NCBI GenBank assembly: GCA_014706295.1
Contig: JACSVZ010000039.1
Span: 2,728,001 to 2,792,000 of the forward strand
Direction of reading: 5' to 3'
Source: Lycocorax pyrrhopterus obiensis
Lineage: Eukaryota; Chordata; Aves; Passeriformes; Paradisaeidae
DNA length: 64,000 nucleotides
Numbering within the stretch: the first letter of the stretch is position 1; each line of letters opens with the position of its first letter. The translations under genes and the position numbers were made by a program. The notes under the pieces were generated by a model. The model worked only from the letters and a program-made list of their open reading frames with translations. It did not search any database and was not told the origin of the DNA. This document shows positions 52,822-64,000 of this stretch, piece after piece.

Positions 52822-53132
52822 TCCACTAAAGTTTAGCTAATTTCATATCTGTTTACCTTAAACATTCAGCTATCACCAGCTCATCCCTCAATTCCTTTTC
52901 CTGCCAGTGCAAGCCTGTCAGTCTGATAGTCTAAATCACAGTTCTGCAACAAATATAATTTAATTTATTTTACCTCTCCCTTTGTATTCTTCCGATGAAT
53001 CTGCTTTTCTACTGCATAAAACATAAATGGCTTATCTTCACCTTCAAGGACTTTGACAGCCTATTTCCATCTTGCTTATGATTTCTCATTCAGTACTGAG
53101 ATGCTTCTGCTCAAGTTAAAACTTTCCAGCAA

Positions 53133-53262
53133 GAATCACAGAATAGTTTGGGTTGGAAGGGACATTAAAGATCACCTAGTTCCAAGACCCCTACCATGGG
53201 CAGGGACACCTTTCACTAGAACAGGTTGCTAAAAGTCCCATCCATTCTGGTCTTTGAGGACT
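53133..53262 (-). mobile_element. CR1 LINE 3'-end fragment
   Basis: Antisense-reading CR1 tail: 'gaatcacagaatagtttggg' and 'ttggaagggacattaaagat' followed by 'ccatgggcagggacaccttt' and 'cactagaacaggttgctaaa'. About 130 bp of a single 3' end, inserted in the same orientation as RIMS1. Confidence 0.92.
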
Positions 53263-55304
53263 TCCCTTTGTTGCCTCTAACATGAGAGTATTAGCAACAA
53301 CACCATCATCACATTATCCTCCCTAAAACTCTCCTTCACCTTGATGCCTGCAAAGATTTGGACAAAAATTAGATATGTCAAAAGTATGTTAAAACTTTTA
53401 CTTAACAGGCCAGGCAATACAGACTCTCCTGTCTGTTATTATTATTCTATTATTTACCTAATACTTACAGTGCAGGCTGCCCCTGTGGCAAAGACTGCTT
53501 TTTTTTCTACACGTGTGAAAACACCCACTCAGAAGGGTTACAGTCCATGACAAATGCTTCCAGGCAATATGGTAACACCAATCTCCCAACATGATTCAGA
53601 AATTCATTAAGTTAATTTTTTTAATTTCTTTGAATCATGTTATGATTCTAGTAATTTACTTTTTGCTTTCCAGCCCTCAGGCAATATACTTACAGCTTTC
53701 CCCATGTCCAACACATTTTTAGTGCTGTTAGTATTTTCCTATAGGTCTGTGACACCAGTCCAGGAGCAGCAAAACCATGAAACAATTTATTATGAGAACC
53801 ATGATAAAATTCAGACTTGACCAAGACAAAGGTTTCACTTACAGACTTCACACAGGAACTTAGACTTGGCCACCACCACTGGAAAGTTGTTCCATGTAGC
53901 AGATACTTTTGCCTTCTATACAAGTTACCTTAATTCCTTCCTATAATCTATAATCAAGCACATACTACCTGGCAGCATCCTCACCACCCTGTACAGGCTG
54001 ATGCAAAAAATCCCACACCCTGTTTAGAAAATGCCCCTGCTCATCACATCAGAGCAGAGACACATCAGCAAAGCGGTGTGGGCTGCAGCTTTATTCCCAG
54101 GGCTCTTATCTGGTGCCTTTTCACCAGCAGGAACCATCATTTTCAAGTTAACATTTTACTTAGGGCAGGTTTTCTGCAAGCATATAAACGAGCTCATTAA
54201 ATAACTTGTAAAAAATGCAATTTTTCATCTTCCTGAGAGATTTCCTAATGTAGATTATTGGAAAACTTTATTTTCATATACTTCCATTTGTTGGGGTTTT
54301 TTTAAATAACTACAGCCCACAAGCAGGCTTCTTCCTTACACAACTGAAGAACTGTGAGTCAAAAATGTGCAATATCTACAATAAGGAATTTACATTCCAG
54401 CTTCCCACAGTTCCTCCCAAATGACCGATATCCTTTCTGAGGTAAAAATGAGAAATCAGAGAACGAAGCAAAAAACACATAATAGTACTAAAAAAGGCAT
54501 AGCTGAGGAATTCAGAAAGAAACTGTGCATGTCTTGTATTAAAAAGCAGTTACATGCTGAGATATATTTAGAGTACTGAAGGAATCAGTGCCTTCTGCTC
54601 AAACTCAATTGACAAAGTGACAGTTTGACTGGAGCCTGTAGAAGGGTGGTGACAACACCCCGAAATGTGTCAATGCCTCTTCCTTTGGTCTTAACCAGTA
54701 TGGCCATTCTTACACACCTCTCACCTCTGTGGGCAACCTCACCACTATCAGTCATCCCACCTAACCATCACAGCTCTGCTGCATCTTCCTGTTTAATTTC
54801 TTCACCACTCTGCTCTCCTAACACAGACAGTGCAGCAGGAGAGCAGCTGGTTTGCTCTGAAGAATTGTCACCAATTCCAAGTGAGAAAGTTCAAAAAGTT
54901 TCATGAGTTCATACACACAGAGCTGTCAGCAGCCTGAACTTTACCAAACACAACCACTTAAAAAGTTATAGAAATGTCACTATGTTACAGTCCCAGTCTT
55001 ACTGCAGCATTAAAACACGCATGCAGGCCAAGCTACCTAATAAACACAAGACCTATAAGTATATTCAGCTTTTTAAAGACTGCTGAAACTACTCATGCAA
55101 CAAAACTGCGTAGGTAAATGGCTATATTATTTTATTTGCCATTATTCATGCAATACCTGTTGCAGAAAAACCAGCCGTAATGATCGAGGGACAGCAACAT
55201 CCATGCAACCACACAGTCAACCGGTCCAGGAAACTCAGTGGGGTTAGACATGACCAAAAGGAGGAAAATCTGACCCCACACAGTTGCATTAATGTTTATG
55301 AGTG

Positions 55305-55323
55305 AAAAAAAAAAAAAAAAAAA
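55305..55323. repeat. (A)19 tract
   Basis: Nineteen consecutive A bases after 'tttatgagtg'. No upstream retrocopy was recognised. Confidence 0.9.
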
Positions 55324-56899
55324 GCAGTAGCAGAATCAGAAGCTGAGGAAGAGGGTTTGACTGCAGCAGAAGTGTGAGCTTGAGCATCTGTTGCAACAGT
55401 ACTGTCAAACCAGGGCATTTTAAGATATAAAGTTCTAGCATAGGACAAGGTGCAAATATTGCTTGCATGTGACTTCATCAGGAATATGTGTCTCTTATAA
55501 AAAAGGTTTTTCTTACTCAAAATCAAAATAACATGATGTGCTACAAAAATCGTTTTAAAACTGAATTTGATTTTCTGCAGTGATTGCTTTAAAACTGAAT
55601 TTCAGTTCTCGAAAACTTGTCAGCTTAATAGTCTCCATAAGATCCACTGTAAAAAGAGGCCTGAGAAATTTTCTCCTGTCTACCCACATTATCAAACCAC
55701 AAGGAGACCATCTTCCACCACCTCTTCAATTCACAACACTCTTAAAATTTAACCCCTACTAAACTGGGAAGTAAGATCAATATTCCTCTCTTCCCAGCTA
55801 TTTCAGAGACAAACATCTATTCACCAAATAAATTCTAATTTTTTTTAATAAATAAATAAGTTTTATGCAACGCTTACTTAAATGAAGAAATCAGGGCTTA
55901 CTCTGACACAAAGAAAAGTGATAAAAATATTAAAGACAATTAATTAAGGTTAGTTTGCCTTTGTTCTTTCAGTGAAATGTTTTCATTCTCTGTGTTTCCT
56001 TTATATATCATAACAGAAGAACTGTTTTGGTGCAGGTGTATGGCAGAAAACAAAGATCCCAGAGACACGCAGCTATGCCAGTACCATTTGCAACATTACA
56101 GGGCATATCCTTCTACATTACTGCATTTACAAGTAATTTTCATACACGGTTGCTCATTTAAAACAACAAGCCCTTAAGTATGTTAGACACAAGCTTCTCT
56201 TATAAAAACTTCTGGAAAGATTGCTGGAAAGTTCCTTAAAAAAATTTCCTTATCAGCTGACTAAGTGATGTCTTCATTTTCCTCGTTTACTTAAATATTG
56301 CTGATCACCAGTATTACTGATCACTTAAATATCACTGAATCTAATCCATCACCGCCCTCTCTTCCCCATGTTGTGTAATAGACACACAGAGCTTGTCTCC
56401 TGAATGAGCTGACCTATGTCAGCTTGCGGTGGCATAACAATGCTTTAATGCCACAGAGTGATCCTTTAAGTAGGAGTCTCTGAGCTCCATAGAAAATTTC
56501 TGCAGTAAAATACTATTTTGTGAAGTGGCTCTGCCAGCAAATGTCCCTTAAAATACATTAAGTATATGAGTAAAGAATAACTTGATTTATTTTCTCTTCA
56601 AAAACATCTGTTTCATTTTATTATGGAATACAAATATCATTTATTTAAGCTAAAGTTCACCACAATCAAATTTTTGTGAACAGACAAAACCTAATCTGTT
56701 TTCAGACTGACGTGAAAGAGAATTAAATAGCGTTGTCTTCAATTTATTGAATTAATTTATTGAATCACATAATATGTTACTGCAGGCATGGTTTTTTCCT
56801 AAGGATGGCCATCATATCGCAACCAACCAGCCATAACATGGAGAATAATTGGAAGTCACATAAAACAAAGTACATAAAAATTAAGAAAGGAGCAAGGCA

Positions 56900-56930
56900 G
56901 GGGGAAGAGGATGGGGGTGGGGAGGCAGGG
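56900..56930 (+). other. G-quadruplex-like motif
   Basis: Four G runs of 5, 5, 4 and 3 with loops of 8, 1 and 5 bases (gggggaagaggatgggggtg then gggaggcaggg). Formation is a prediction from the run pattern. It lies on the RIMS1 template strand. Confidence 0.6.
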
Positions 56931-59900
56931 TGCTACAGTAGAAAAGCTCAATTTAAGGACTGGACAATGAGGAAAAAAGGTTAATGAAAGTCTTAAGGTA
57001 AAGTTTTTAAAAATGAGGCACAGATTTGCACCTACACAAAATCACATACACAGGTACCACTATTCAGCTCTCTTGTTCTGAATACAGAACTGTTAACTAC
57101 TAGACATATTAATGAAGCAACACATGAGAAAGAAAGTGAAAGAGAAGCCCATTTATCCAACTGAACCAATTTAAAAAACAGTTCCTTAATGCAACCCTAT
57201 CTAAATTGCAATTAACAACCAGAGTAAGAATAGACCCTGCTATACTCTGACATTATTTGTTTTGCTACCGTCACACAGTGGGAAAAGATGTTTAAACACC
57301 CGATCGTCTGCTTCAAACAGTACAATGCACACAAGGTAAAAAAAAAAATCCTCAGTGTTGGAATATATCCCTTCAGTCAGCTGGCACCTGGTAAAAACTT
57401 TGGACAGTTGAGAGGTAAGGGTCCTGGTTCAACATAACAGGAAATTACTTTGGAGCAATGCTTATCAAAACAGCATTCTGAAACAGTCTTTCTCATACAT
57501 GCATTTGAAAAAAAAAGAGAAATCTGAGTATTTTTGGCATCCAATGTGTTAAACAGATGATAGGTATCAGATGGCAATACAGGGTGAGCAGCAAAAATAT
57601 GACAAAGCACAGTGGTCTGTAAACAGAGCAAAGCTACTGAAATTCTAACTACCATATGGTGGTAACAAACAAGACACGTGCAAAACAGGAAAAGATCTCA
57701 CAGTGAGGGGTGTGATAGGAGCCAGCAAGATGCAGAACTGAAAAAAAAATACAATAAGACTGCAAGCACAACAGTGATAACGTTTCAAATTAATTATATT
57801 CAGCTGAGGCTCAGTGTGTACAGTATGTCTTCTACCTAAAAATAATTTAACAGCCTTGCTGAGAGCATCTCTAATTTATCATCCTGTTCACCTTCCTTTA
57901 TAATTTCCATATTACAAGGAACAAAAAAGGCTCACACATCTATTTTAAATATACCATCAAAGAGCTTGAACACAAGATAATGATTAAGCTTGTCTCCAGC
58001 ATTATTTAATTCTCTTCATTCTTCTGGATGCCAAAGTAAACACAAATGAAAAGCATATGGCATCTTAGTGAATTAGAAAATCAGAAATGGGGAACATTAA
58101 CTGGTTTCTTTTATGCTTTAAGCATAGCACATGGTAAAATTAAAAATGTCAAGGCTCTTCATATTTATGATTTATTTTAATTTCTTCTTTTAATGTACTC
58201 TCTATTGAAGTTAAATGTTCTCAAGAATACTATTTGTGAAAGAATACCAATACCATTTTTCTCTACATTTTTATTGCCTACTTTTTCTCCGGAATATCAC
58301 GGCTCATAATTGTTTTAAGAAAATTGTCTTGAGTTTGAAATTATTCTCAGTAGAAAAATGGAGCCTCCTTTGTGATGAGCATCCCTGCTTCTTGATGCTG
58401 AGATTGTACAAGCCAAAAAATAAACCAGTGTTATCAAAAAAAATTTCTACCGAACTGTCTCACCTGATGAAGTTGTTGAGTAGAAAGTATAAGTCCAAAA
58501 TTAGTGTAAACTATTTTTATTTTGATCTAAATTTCCACAGCAAGGCCTACAGAAAAACATGACAACCAATTTCAGGTTTTCTTCTCATTTCCTTCCTGTA
58601 TCTATCAACGTTTTGATTGATTCCCAAGCCTACTATTTATGCCCAAACTCTTACGAAAAGACATTCTCATAAAATTTAGTCCACACAGTTCAGTACTGCT
58701 AACATTTCAAAATATGGGTTTTATTCCTATAATAATGCATATTGGAAAAATGCCATTTGGACAACATAGCAGAAGGACATCAAGAGGGATGCTTCAGTAA
58801 CCACGTGCTCATTCATCACATGCAGCAGACCCACTGCAGTTCTCTCCTGAGGAGTCATACTCATCATAGGCACGATTTTAAGAGAAGAGAAGCTTCTGCC
58901 AACTTATTTACCATTTAAGTCCTAGCAGAAAACCCCTAAGGCTCATTTTAAACCAATAATGTCTTAAATAACAGGAGTGAGTGTCCCTTGGGAAACACTG
59001 CACAAAGGCTACTAACCTGTTTTATGATTCTGCCTGCTACTCTGAAGTACCCATAAATTTGGCAGAGAGACATTTCTCCAAAGGTTTTCCTTGGTTAGTA
59101 TTTTTCTGCTGTTCTGTAGTGGTTCTCACAACAGCCTACTAAGCAGTGTGCAGTCACAGAGATTCAGGCTCCCTGAACATTTTGGACCACCACAGGCGGC
59201 TGAGCCATCGCATGCCATAAGCTCAGACCTTCAGAAAATTTGGTTCAGCCCCACAGAAGGCTCCAGGTACAAATCTGATACTCCAATGGAACTGAGTCCA
59301 TAGACAAAGCACTGAAAATTTTCAAGGGACCAAGTCAGAATTAGTTCCAGATTATTTGGATCTAACCATAGCATCAGTCTCCTCCTTACTCTCTAGTAGG
59401 AAAAGGTATTTCATTCCCCTTGGCTAACCCTTTGCAGAGCCAAAAGCTGTAAAGATGTAGTTCCTGTCATAACTCAGTATTTTCTTAACCTAAAAATGGA
59501 TTTCCAGATGGAGCTAGATGTAAAGGAAGAATATCAATCTTTTACATCAGGCTTTCTTATTGCTTGAGCCAGCAGTCTCTAAGCAGACTTCTTGTTGTTT
59601 TGATGACACTGACTTGCCCTTCTGCCAAATTCACAGATTTTCCACAACAACATGGAACAGTCAGAGAATGCAACCACTATTTTGCAATCTTGTTCTGCGA
59701 CATGTTTTAAAAGACACTCCCTCCCTTTACTTGGGATCCATAATTTAAAATCCAAAGCTGTGTGTCAAGAGTGCTCAAGAGACATTTTTATCCAGCACAT
59801 TGTACCATATTCTCCAAAACCTGAACAGAATGATGAAGAGTGAAGCTGTATGGATATCTAGAGTGAGATCCTTCAAAATGGATAATGATTTCTTATCAGC

Positions 59901-61192
59901 TCTCTCCACCTAAGTGGAACGACTACAAATTTATTTCTGTCAGCTATAATCTGAACAGCCACAGTGCATTTCTGAAGTAGAAGTGAAAATCTGGAGGCTT
60001 CAAGAAAGTTCCTGGAGCTGGCCAACAGTACAAATGCCGAGAGTTTTTCCATGTTTCAAAGAAAATCACCTACCAAGCCATCTGTGCATTGTACCACGCT
60101 TTGGTCTATCGCCAGGACAGCAAAGAGGTGAGCTGGACCCAGAACACTGACATTATCCAACCATGTCACTGATGTGGCCTCGCACATGCCAGCTTCACAA
60201 AAAGTAGGAAGTTAGGTACAACTAGCCAGACAAATTTGTTATATTTAATGATGGGGGAAAAAAGTCTGGCTTGGCTGATGAAAGGCAATACTTTTCCTAC
60301 CTGAAAATAGACAAGGAGTAAGTATCTCTGAGTAGCAGCAACTCTCACCTTTTTTTCTCTAAATATATTGCCAAGATTATCAAAATAATATCCCGGTATG
60401 ACCACTAATATGTGTATATTCAAAAAACTTCCTGCTAGGATTGCACCATGTGAAATGTCATTTCTAGCACTTTAGGAAGAGGTGACTTAGGATATGGTAC
60501 ACTGAAGGACAGACAGGATCTATTTTTCTGTGATGAGGACTGAGATATAAGAGATTTTTTGTGTGTACTAGGTTATCTGCCTGTGCTCACTGCCACTTCT
60601 ATTGTAATTTATTTATGTCACAGGTCATTAGATGATCAAAATACGTGTGAGGAAGACTGGAAGAAGGCCAACTCAAATGATAGTATCCCTAGATAAGAAG
60701 TGTGAACCAAAATCCACTAGGTATACTATTTTATGTAATTTTGTTAGATCTAGTCACCTGGGGGATTATTTGGTATTTGATATGGATTCCTCAGCCAAAC
60801 CATTACACTGATAGGAGACTGAAAAGATTACTATTTTAGACTGGAGGAGAGTGGAAGCATGGCTTTACACACTTTGTGTCATTACCCAGTTGATTCCCAG
60901 GGAGTTATGATTGGTGGTATGTGTGACTGATGGCTGAGAAATAGTGGAGTGCTTGCAACCATTATATTGGAAATATTATCATCACCTACAATTAAATATA
61001 CTAAAGCACTAAGTTTAGGTAAGTTGTCTTTACTAGACCATAAAACATCAATTAGTGCTTTTAGGAAAACTGTTCCTGAGTTAGGAAGATGTACAATATG
61101 AGCTCATTAACATTCTTGCAACATGGTGACATCCAAAGCTTAAGTTCTAGCTTATGTAATAAAAACGGCCCCTTCTGCCTCTGCTAGGGGAA

Positions 61193-61249
61193 TTAAAAAT
61201 AAAAATTAAAAAAAAAAAATAAAAGATAAAACAAAACAAAAAAAATTAT
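61193..61249. repeat. A-rich low-complexity tract
   Basis: Long A runs broken by single T and C bases; no source element was identified beside it. Confidence 0.8.
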
Positions 61250-61524
61250 CTAAGTCATGGAGTTCAGGAAGTGTGTAACACTGTGTTCATGGGATCTGAA
61301 GCTGTATAATGCATTAACTTTAAGATAAGAAGCAAGTTTCGTTCGGAGAATACTGAGAGATCAACACCTACTAGGTGAATCACACTCACCATTAAAAATG
61401 CATGCCCTGCTTCCAAGGACAGTCACTTCCACTCCCATCCCTCAGTGCTTATTCTGCCTTTCACCACTAGATTAAAAAGCTTTTAGTGGTGAATACTGTG
61501 CGTGTATGAAAGTGTTTACACTTT

Positions 61525-61660
61525 ATAATTAAGTCACCTCTTGATCTCCTGTGTGATAAACTAAATAGATTGAAATCTCTAAATCCTCCACTGAAAAGTA
61601 GTTTCTCCAACATCTGAAACATTATTGTAGCTCTTAAATGAACCTTTTGCAACCTTTCAA
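61525..61660 (-). mobile_element. Probable ancient CR1/L3-type LINE remnant
   Basis: The plus strand 'aattaagtcacctcttgatc', 'aactaaatagattgaaatct' and 'tagctcttaaatgaaccttt' resembles the reverse complement of the coding region of old amniote CR1/L3 elements, where the frame spells a 'KRRLRGDLI'-like segment. Indels are frequent and the ends cannot be fixed. The match is by eye and could be wrong. Confidence 0.5.
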
Positions 61661-62411
61661 CAAGCTTTAAAAATATAATGCCCTAAGAATTGTGTCCTTC
61701 CTTTATCCTTTTTCCAAATGCTGGATTACAAATGCCAAGGGTGAATGCGGGGCTCAATGGTCCAACAGCCTCCATGGCCATCCAAGTGCCCCTTTTGAGT
61801 ATTGCCTCTATGTCAGGAATCTAATAAATTTTCAGAATTTTCCTAATTCCCAAAATTTAACAAAGGAAAAAAGATCATCAGCCATTCAGAGACTTCTGCA
61901 GCCAAGTCTTTAGTCTTCTTCTGCACAAATAATTCAGGCCTATTTATTTTAAAATATTTGTGAGAGGCAGGTGATGTCTCAAGTTTTGTTTGGTTACTAT
62001 CAAAGTCAGAAATGACTTCTCGACCTCACAGGATGAAAATACACTTTTCCATTTTTCCCCATGTATAAAAAGAAAAATTTAGCTAATTTTTGTACATCTG
62101 AAAAAGGGCCAGCATCTTCCTTAGGGTATCTTCCGTCTGAAATACATTCCAAAATTATCTGTTTGGTATCTCCTACCAACTCCCTGTATTTCATACCTTA
62201 TCATTCTAAACAGTTTGTGTTCATAAGGAATAAAGACAGACGAATAAAGCCAGCTGGTGCTGCATCATTCCTAAGGTAGATATCAGTTACTCAGATAAAA
62301 TATCACATTCCCTGGAAGATATTCCATATTAAACTTGACAGGATACTGTTGAATGCAAGCAAATGGAAGTGCCAAAGTCATACATCAGTATTTTCATCTC
62401 TGAAAAATACC

Positions 62412-62989
62412 AAAAATATGGCCAGCAGGACTAGAGAAGTCATTCTTCCCCTGTACTCGGCACTGGTGAGGCTGCACCTCGAGTGCTGTGTCCAGTTCTG
62501 GGCCCCTCAGTTCAGGAAGGACGTTGAGAGGCTTGAATGCATCCAAAGGAGGGCAAAAAGGCTGGTGAGGGGCCTGGAACACAAGCCCTCTGAGGAACAA
62601 CTGAGGGAGCTGGGGTTGTTTAGCCTGGAGAAAAGAAGACTCAGAGGTGACCTTATCACTCTCTACAACTTTCTGAAAGGTGGTTGTAGTCAGGTGGGGG
62701 TTGGTCTCTTTTTCCAGGCAACAACTGACAGAAGAAGAGGACACGGTCTTAAGCTGCGCCAAGGGAAATTTAGGTTGGATGTTAGGAAAAAGTTTTCCAC
62801 TGAAAGGGTGATAAAGTACTGGAATTGTCTGCCCAGGGAGGTGGTGGAATCACTATCCCTGGATGTGTTTTAAAAAAGGATTGGATGTGGCACTCAGTAC
62901 CATGGTTTAGTTGAGGTGGTGTTAGGGCATGGGTTGGACTCGGTGATCTTGAAGATCTCTTCCAACCTGGTGATTCTGTGTGATTCTGA
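62412..62989 (+). mobile_element. CR1 LINE, 578-bp 3' portion including the ORF2 tail
   Basis: The best-preserved mobile element in the window. It begins near 'atatggccagcagg', which corresponds to the interior of ORF2, and ends with 'ggtgattctgtgtgattctg', a short 3'-terminal near-repeat typical of CR1, which lacks a poly(A) tail. The 3' non-coding part includes 'gggttggactcggtgatctt' and 'ctcttccaacctggtgattc'. It is opposite in orientation to RIMS1. The 5' truncation is typical of target-primed reverse transcription. Confidence 0.95.
62418..62873 (+). pseudogene. CR1 ORF2 C-terminal remnant (downstream of the reverse-transcriptase core)
   Basis: The frame runs uninterrupted for about 150 codons through the family blocks [54 protein letters not shown] and [17 protein letters not shown], the C-terminal end of the CR1 pol protein beyond the reverse-transcriptase palm. 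It stops at a TAA at 62871 that sits in a run of T then A (gttttaaaaaa). One extra base in that run would explain the early stop, since the CR1-like frame continues in the +1 register to a stop near 62909. The endonuclease and catalytic RT motifs are absent because of 5' truncation, so the copy is not functional on its own. Confidence 0.88.
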
Positions 62990-63829
62990 TTTTCTTCTTT
63001 GTAGTGTCTACAAAGAATTACATAAAATCTTCATATAAAATCTTTCCTATTCTTAGTAAGAACATTTGAAATTTTTTAAAGTACAAAAATTAACTTTTAT
63101 TTTATGATGCACAGGATTTACAGATGAAGAGTCCTACATAAGTATTTAATGAAAATTTTTTAAATAAAAATTAAAAATGAAAAGTGGCAATCAATTTCTT
63201 ATGGAAAAAAAATCCCTTAATTCTCTTGGCCAGTCAGGTGAATGCTTTCCCTGTGATCGTTTGTACTACTGAAAAATTTTCAAAGTCAGAGAAAATAGGT
63301 TCTTGTCATGAAAAAAAATCCACTGTTCCTCCTTAAGAAAGAAGTCTCACTATTCTAATGTAACTATTCTACTCCCCACCCCTCAAAAACTCTAGGCAAT
63401 GTGAATCACAGTAGAATTTAAACAACTAAGACTTATCTTACTTTCACCAAAAAAATACATCTATTAATTGCAGAAAAATGCTTCACTGTGTTCTATCCTT
63501 ATTTTCTTCTACTAATGTTCCTAAGCTAAATCCCAAAGTCTTCAGCTGGGAAATTCCTTAGAAACAATTCTGAAATCCTTCCTTCACCCTACTTCCTATT
63601 TTTAGCTTTCAGATGTTGGCAGGTAGAAAAGTCGATTGCTTGCAAATCCTGAATTTCAGCAGAGTTCCTTTGATTTCCTTCTTCGAGGTTGCAACAGACA
63701 ATTAGTATGTCCCTGCTGTCAGAAAAGTTCTTAATTAAGTTCATGAAAAGGCTTTTGAATTCTTGACTGAAGTGGAACACTCTTGTTTATTGCTCGTGGT
63801 GTCATCGCTGCCAGGCTATGAATAGCTCT

Positions 63830-63962
63830 TCCGCTTCCCCTCGCGCGCTCTCCAGCACTGGAGAGGCTGCGGCCCCTCGTCAGCTCCGCTGTCGCGCCCG
63901 GCATCGCCGGCAAACCTTCCATATGCCTGGCAGGGATCACCGTGCCACTGCTGGAGGCGTTC
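63830..63962. promoter_or_regulatory. Second CpG-rich block near the window edge
   Basis: About 130 bp with dense CpG ('cccctcgcgcgctctccagc', 'ctgtcgcgcccggcatcgcc') set abruptly in AT-rich sequence. An open minus-strand frame spans it (63731-63967) but resembles no RIM1 exon. It may be a small CpG island, an unannotated first exon, or a degraded GC-rich element. Confidence 0.35.
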
Positions 63963-64000
63963 TCCAACAGGTTCCATCCTTCATCTTAACTCACACACAT

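Larger units (their letters stand above)
46119..64000 (-). other. RIMS1: RIMS1 intron (3' part) upstream of the zinc-finger exon
   Basis: This 17.9-kb stretch precedes the zinc-finger exon and runs off the window. The exon encoding the RIM1 N-terminus, with the start codon and most of the Rab3-binding helix, is not here. It holds an (AAT)n repeat (46935), a TG repeat (47907), a CpG-rich block (51036-51340), CR1 copies (53133-53262 and 62412-62989), a probable ancient CR1/L3 remnant (61525-61660) and a second CpG-rich block (63830-63962). The stretches 48000-51000, 53300-56700 and 57000-61000 have no recognisable element beyond simple repeats. Confidence 0.8.

Noticed and set aside
62394..62762. 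122-codon minus-strand open frame
   Set aside because: It is the antisense shadow of the CR1 ORF2 remnant.
1..64000. A new multigene, defence or other undescribed system
   Set aside because: The window is explained by introns and three exons of one conserved neuronal gene plus common avian repeats. I saw no gene cluster, regular repeat array or coding sequence of unknown family long enough to support such a claim.

Overview
This is a vertebrate genomic window, almost certainly from a bird. It is AT-rich, intron-dominated DNA. Its interspersed repeats are short, 5'-truncated CR1 LINE copies on both strands plus one LTR of a type common in bird genomes. I see no Alu, B1 or L1-like sequence. 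The CR1 3' ends and the LTR look more like Neoaves than chicken, but that is an impression.

The only gene I can support is RIMS1 (presynaptic active-zone scaffold RIM1) on the minus strand. Three internal coding exons are present. In transcript order they are 46118-45905 (end of the Rab3-binding helix and most of the FYVE-like zinc finger), 15655-15315 (last CxxC pair, SGAWFF motif, start of the linker) and 13032-12161 (the long charged linker before the PDZ domain). All three have AG/GT boundaries, the phases join without a break (1-base lead-in; phase 0; phase 2; phase 1 exit), and the joined protein matches RIM1 closely. The first coding exon lies upstream of this window (beyond 64000). 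The PDZ and C2 exons lie downstream (before 1).

Layout: 1-12160 is the intron after the linker exon. 13033-15314 is a short 2.3-kb intron. 15656-45904 is a 30.2-kb intron that splits the zinc finger; it holds CR1 fragments, a solo-type LTR at about 29.95-30.74 kb and several microsatellites. 46119-64000 is the 3' part of the intron after exon 1; it holds an (AAT)n repeat, a CpG-rich block at 51.04-51.34 kb, CR1 fragments, a CR1 copy with a readable reverse-transcriptase ORF tail at 62.4-63.0 kb, and a second small CpG-rich block at 63.83-63.96 kb.

I found no CRISPR array, operon, tRNA, rRNA or novel multigene system. Points worth a second look are the two CpG-rich blocks in the intron where an internal RIM1 promoter might sit, G-run clusters on the RIMS1 template strand, and the RIM1 linker, which is less Ala/Pro-rich here than I recall for mammals.
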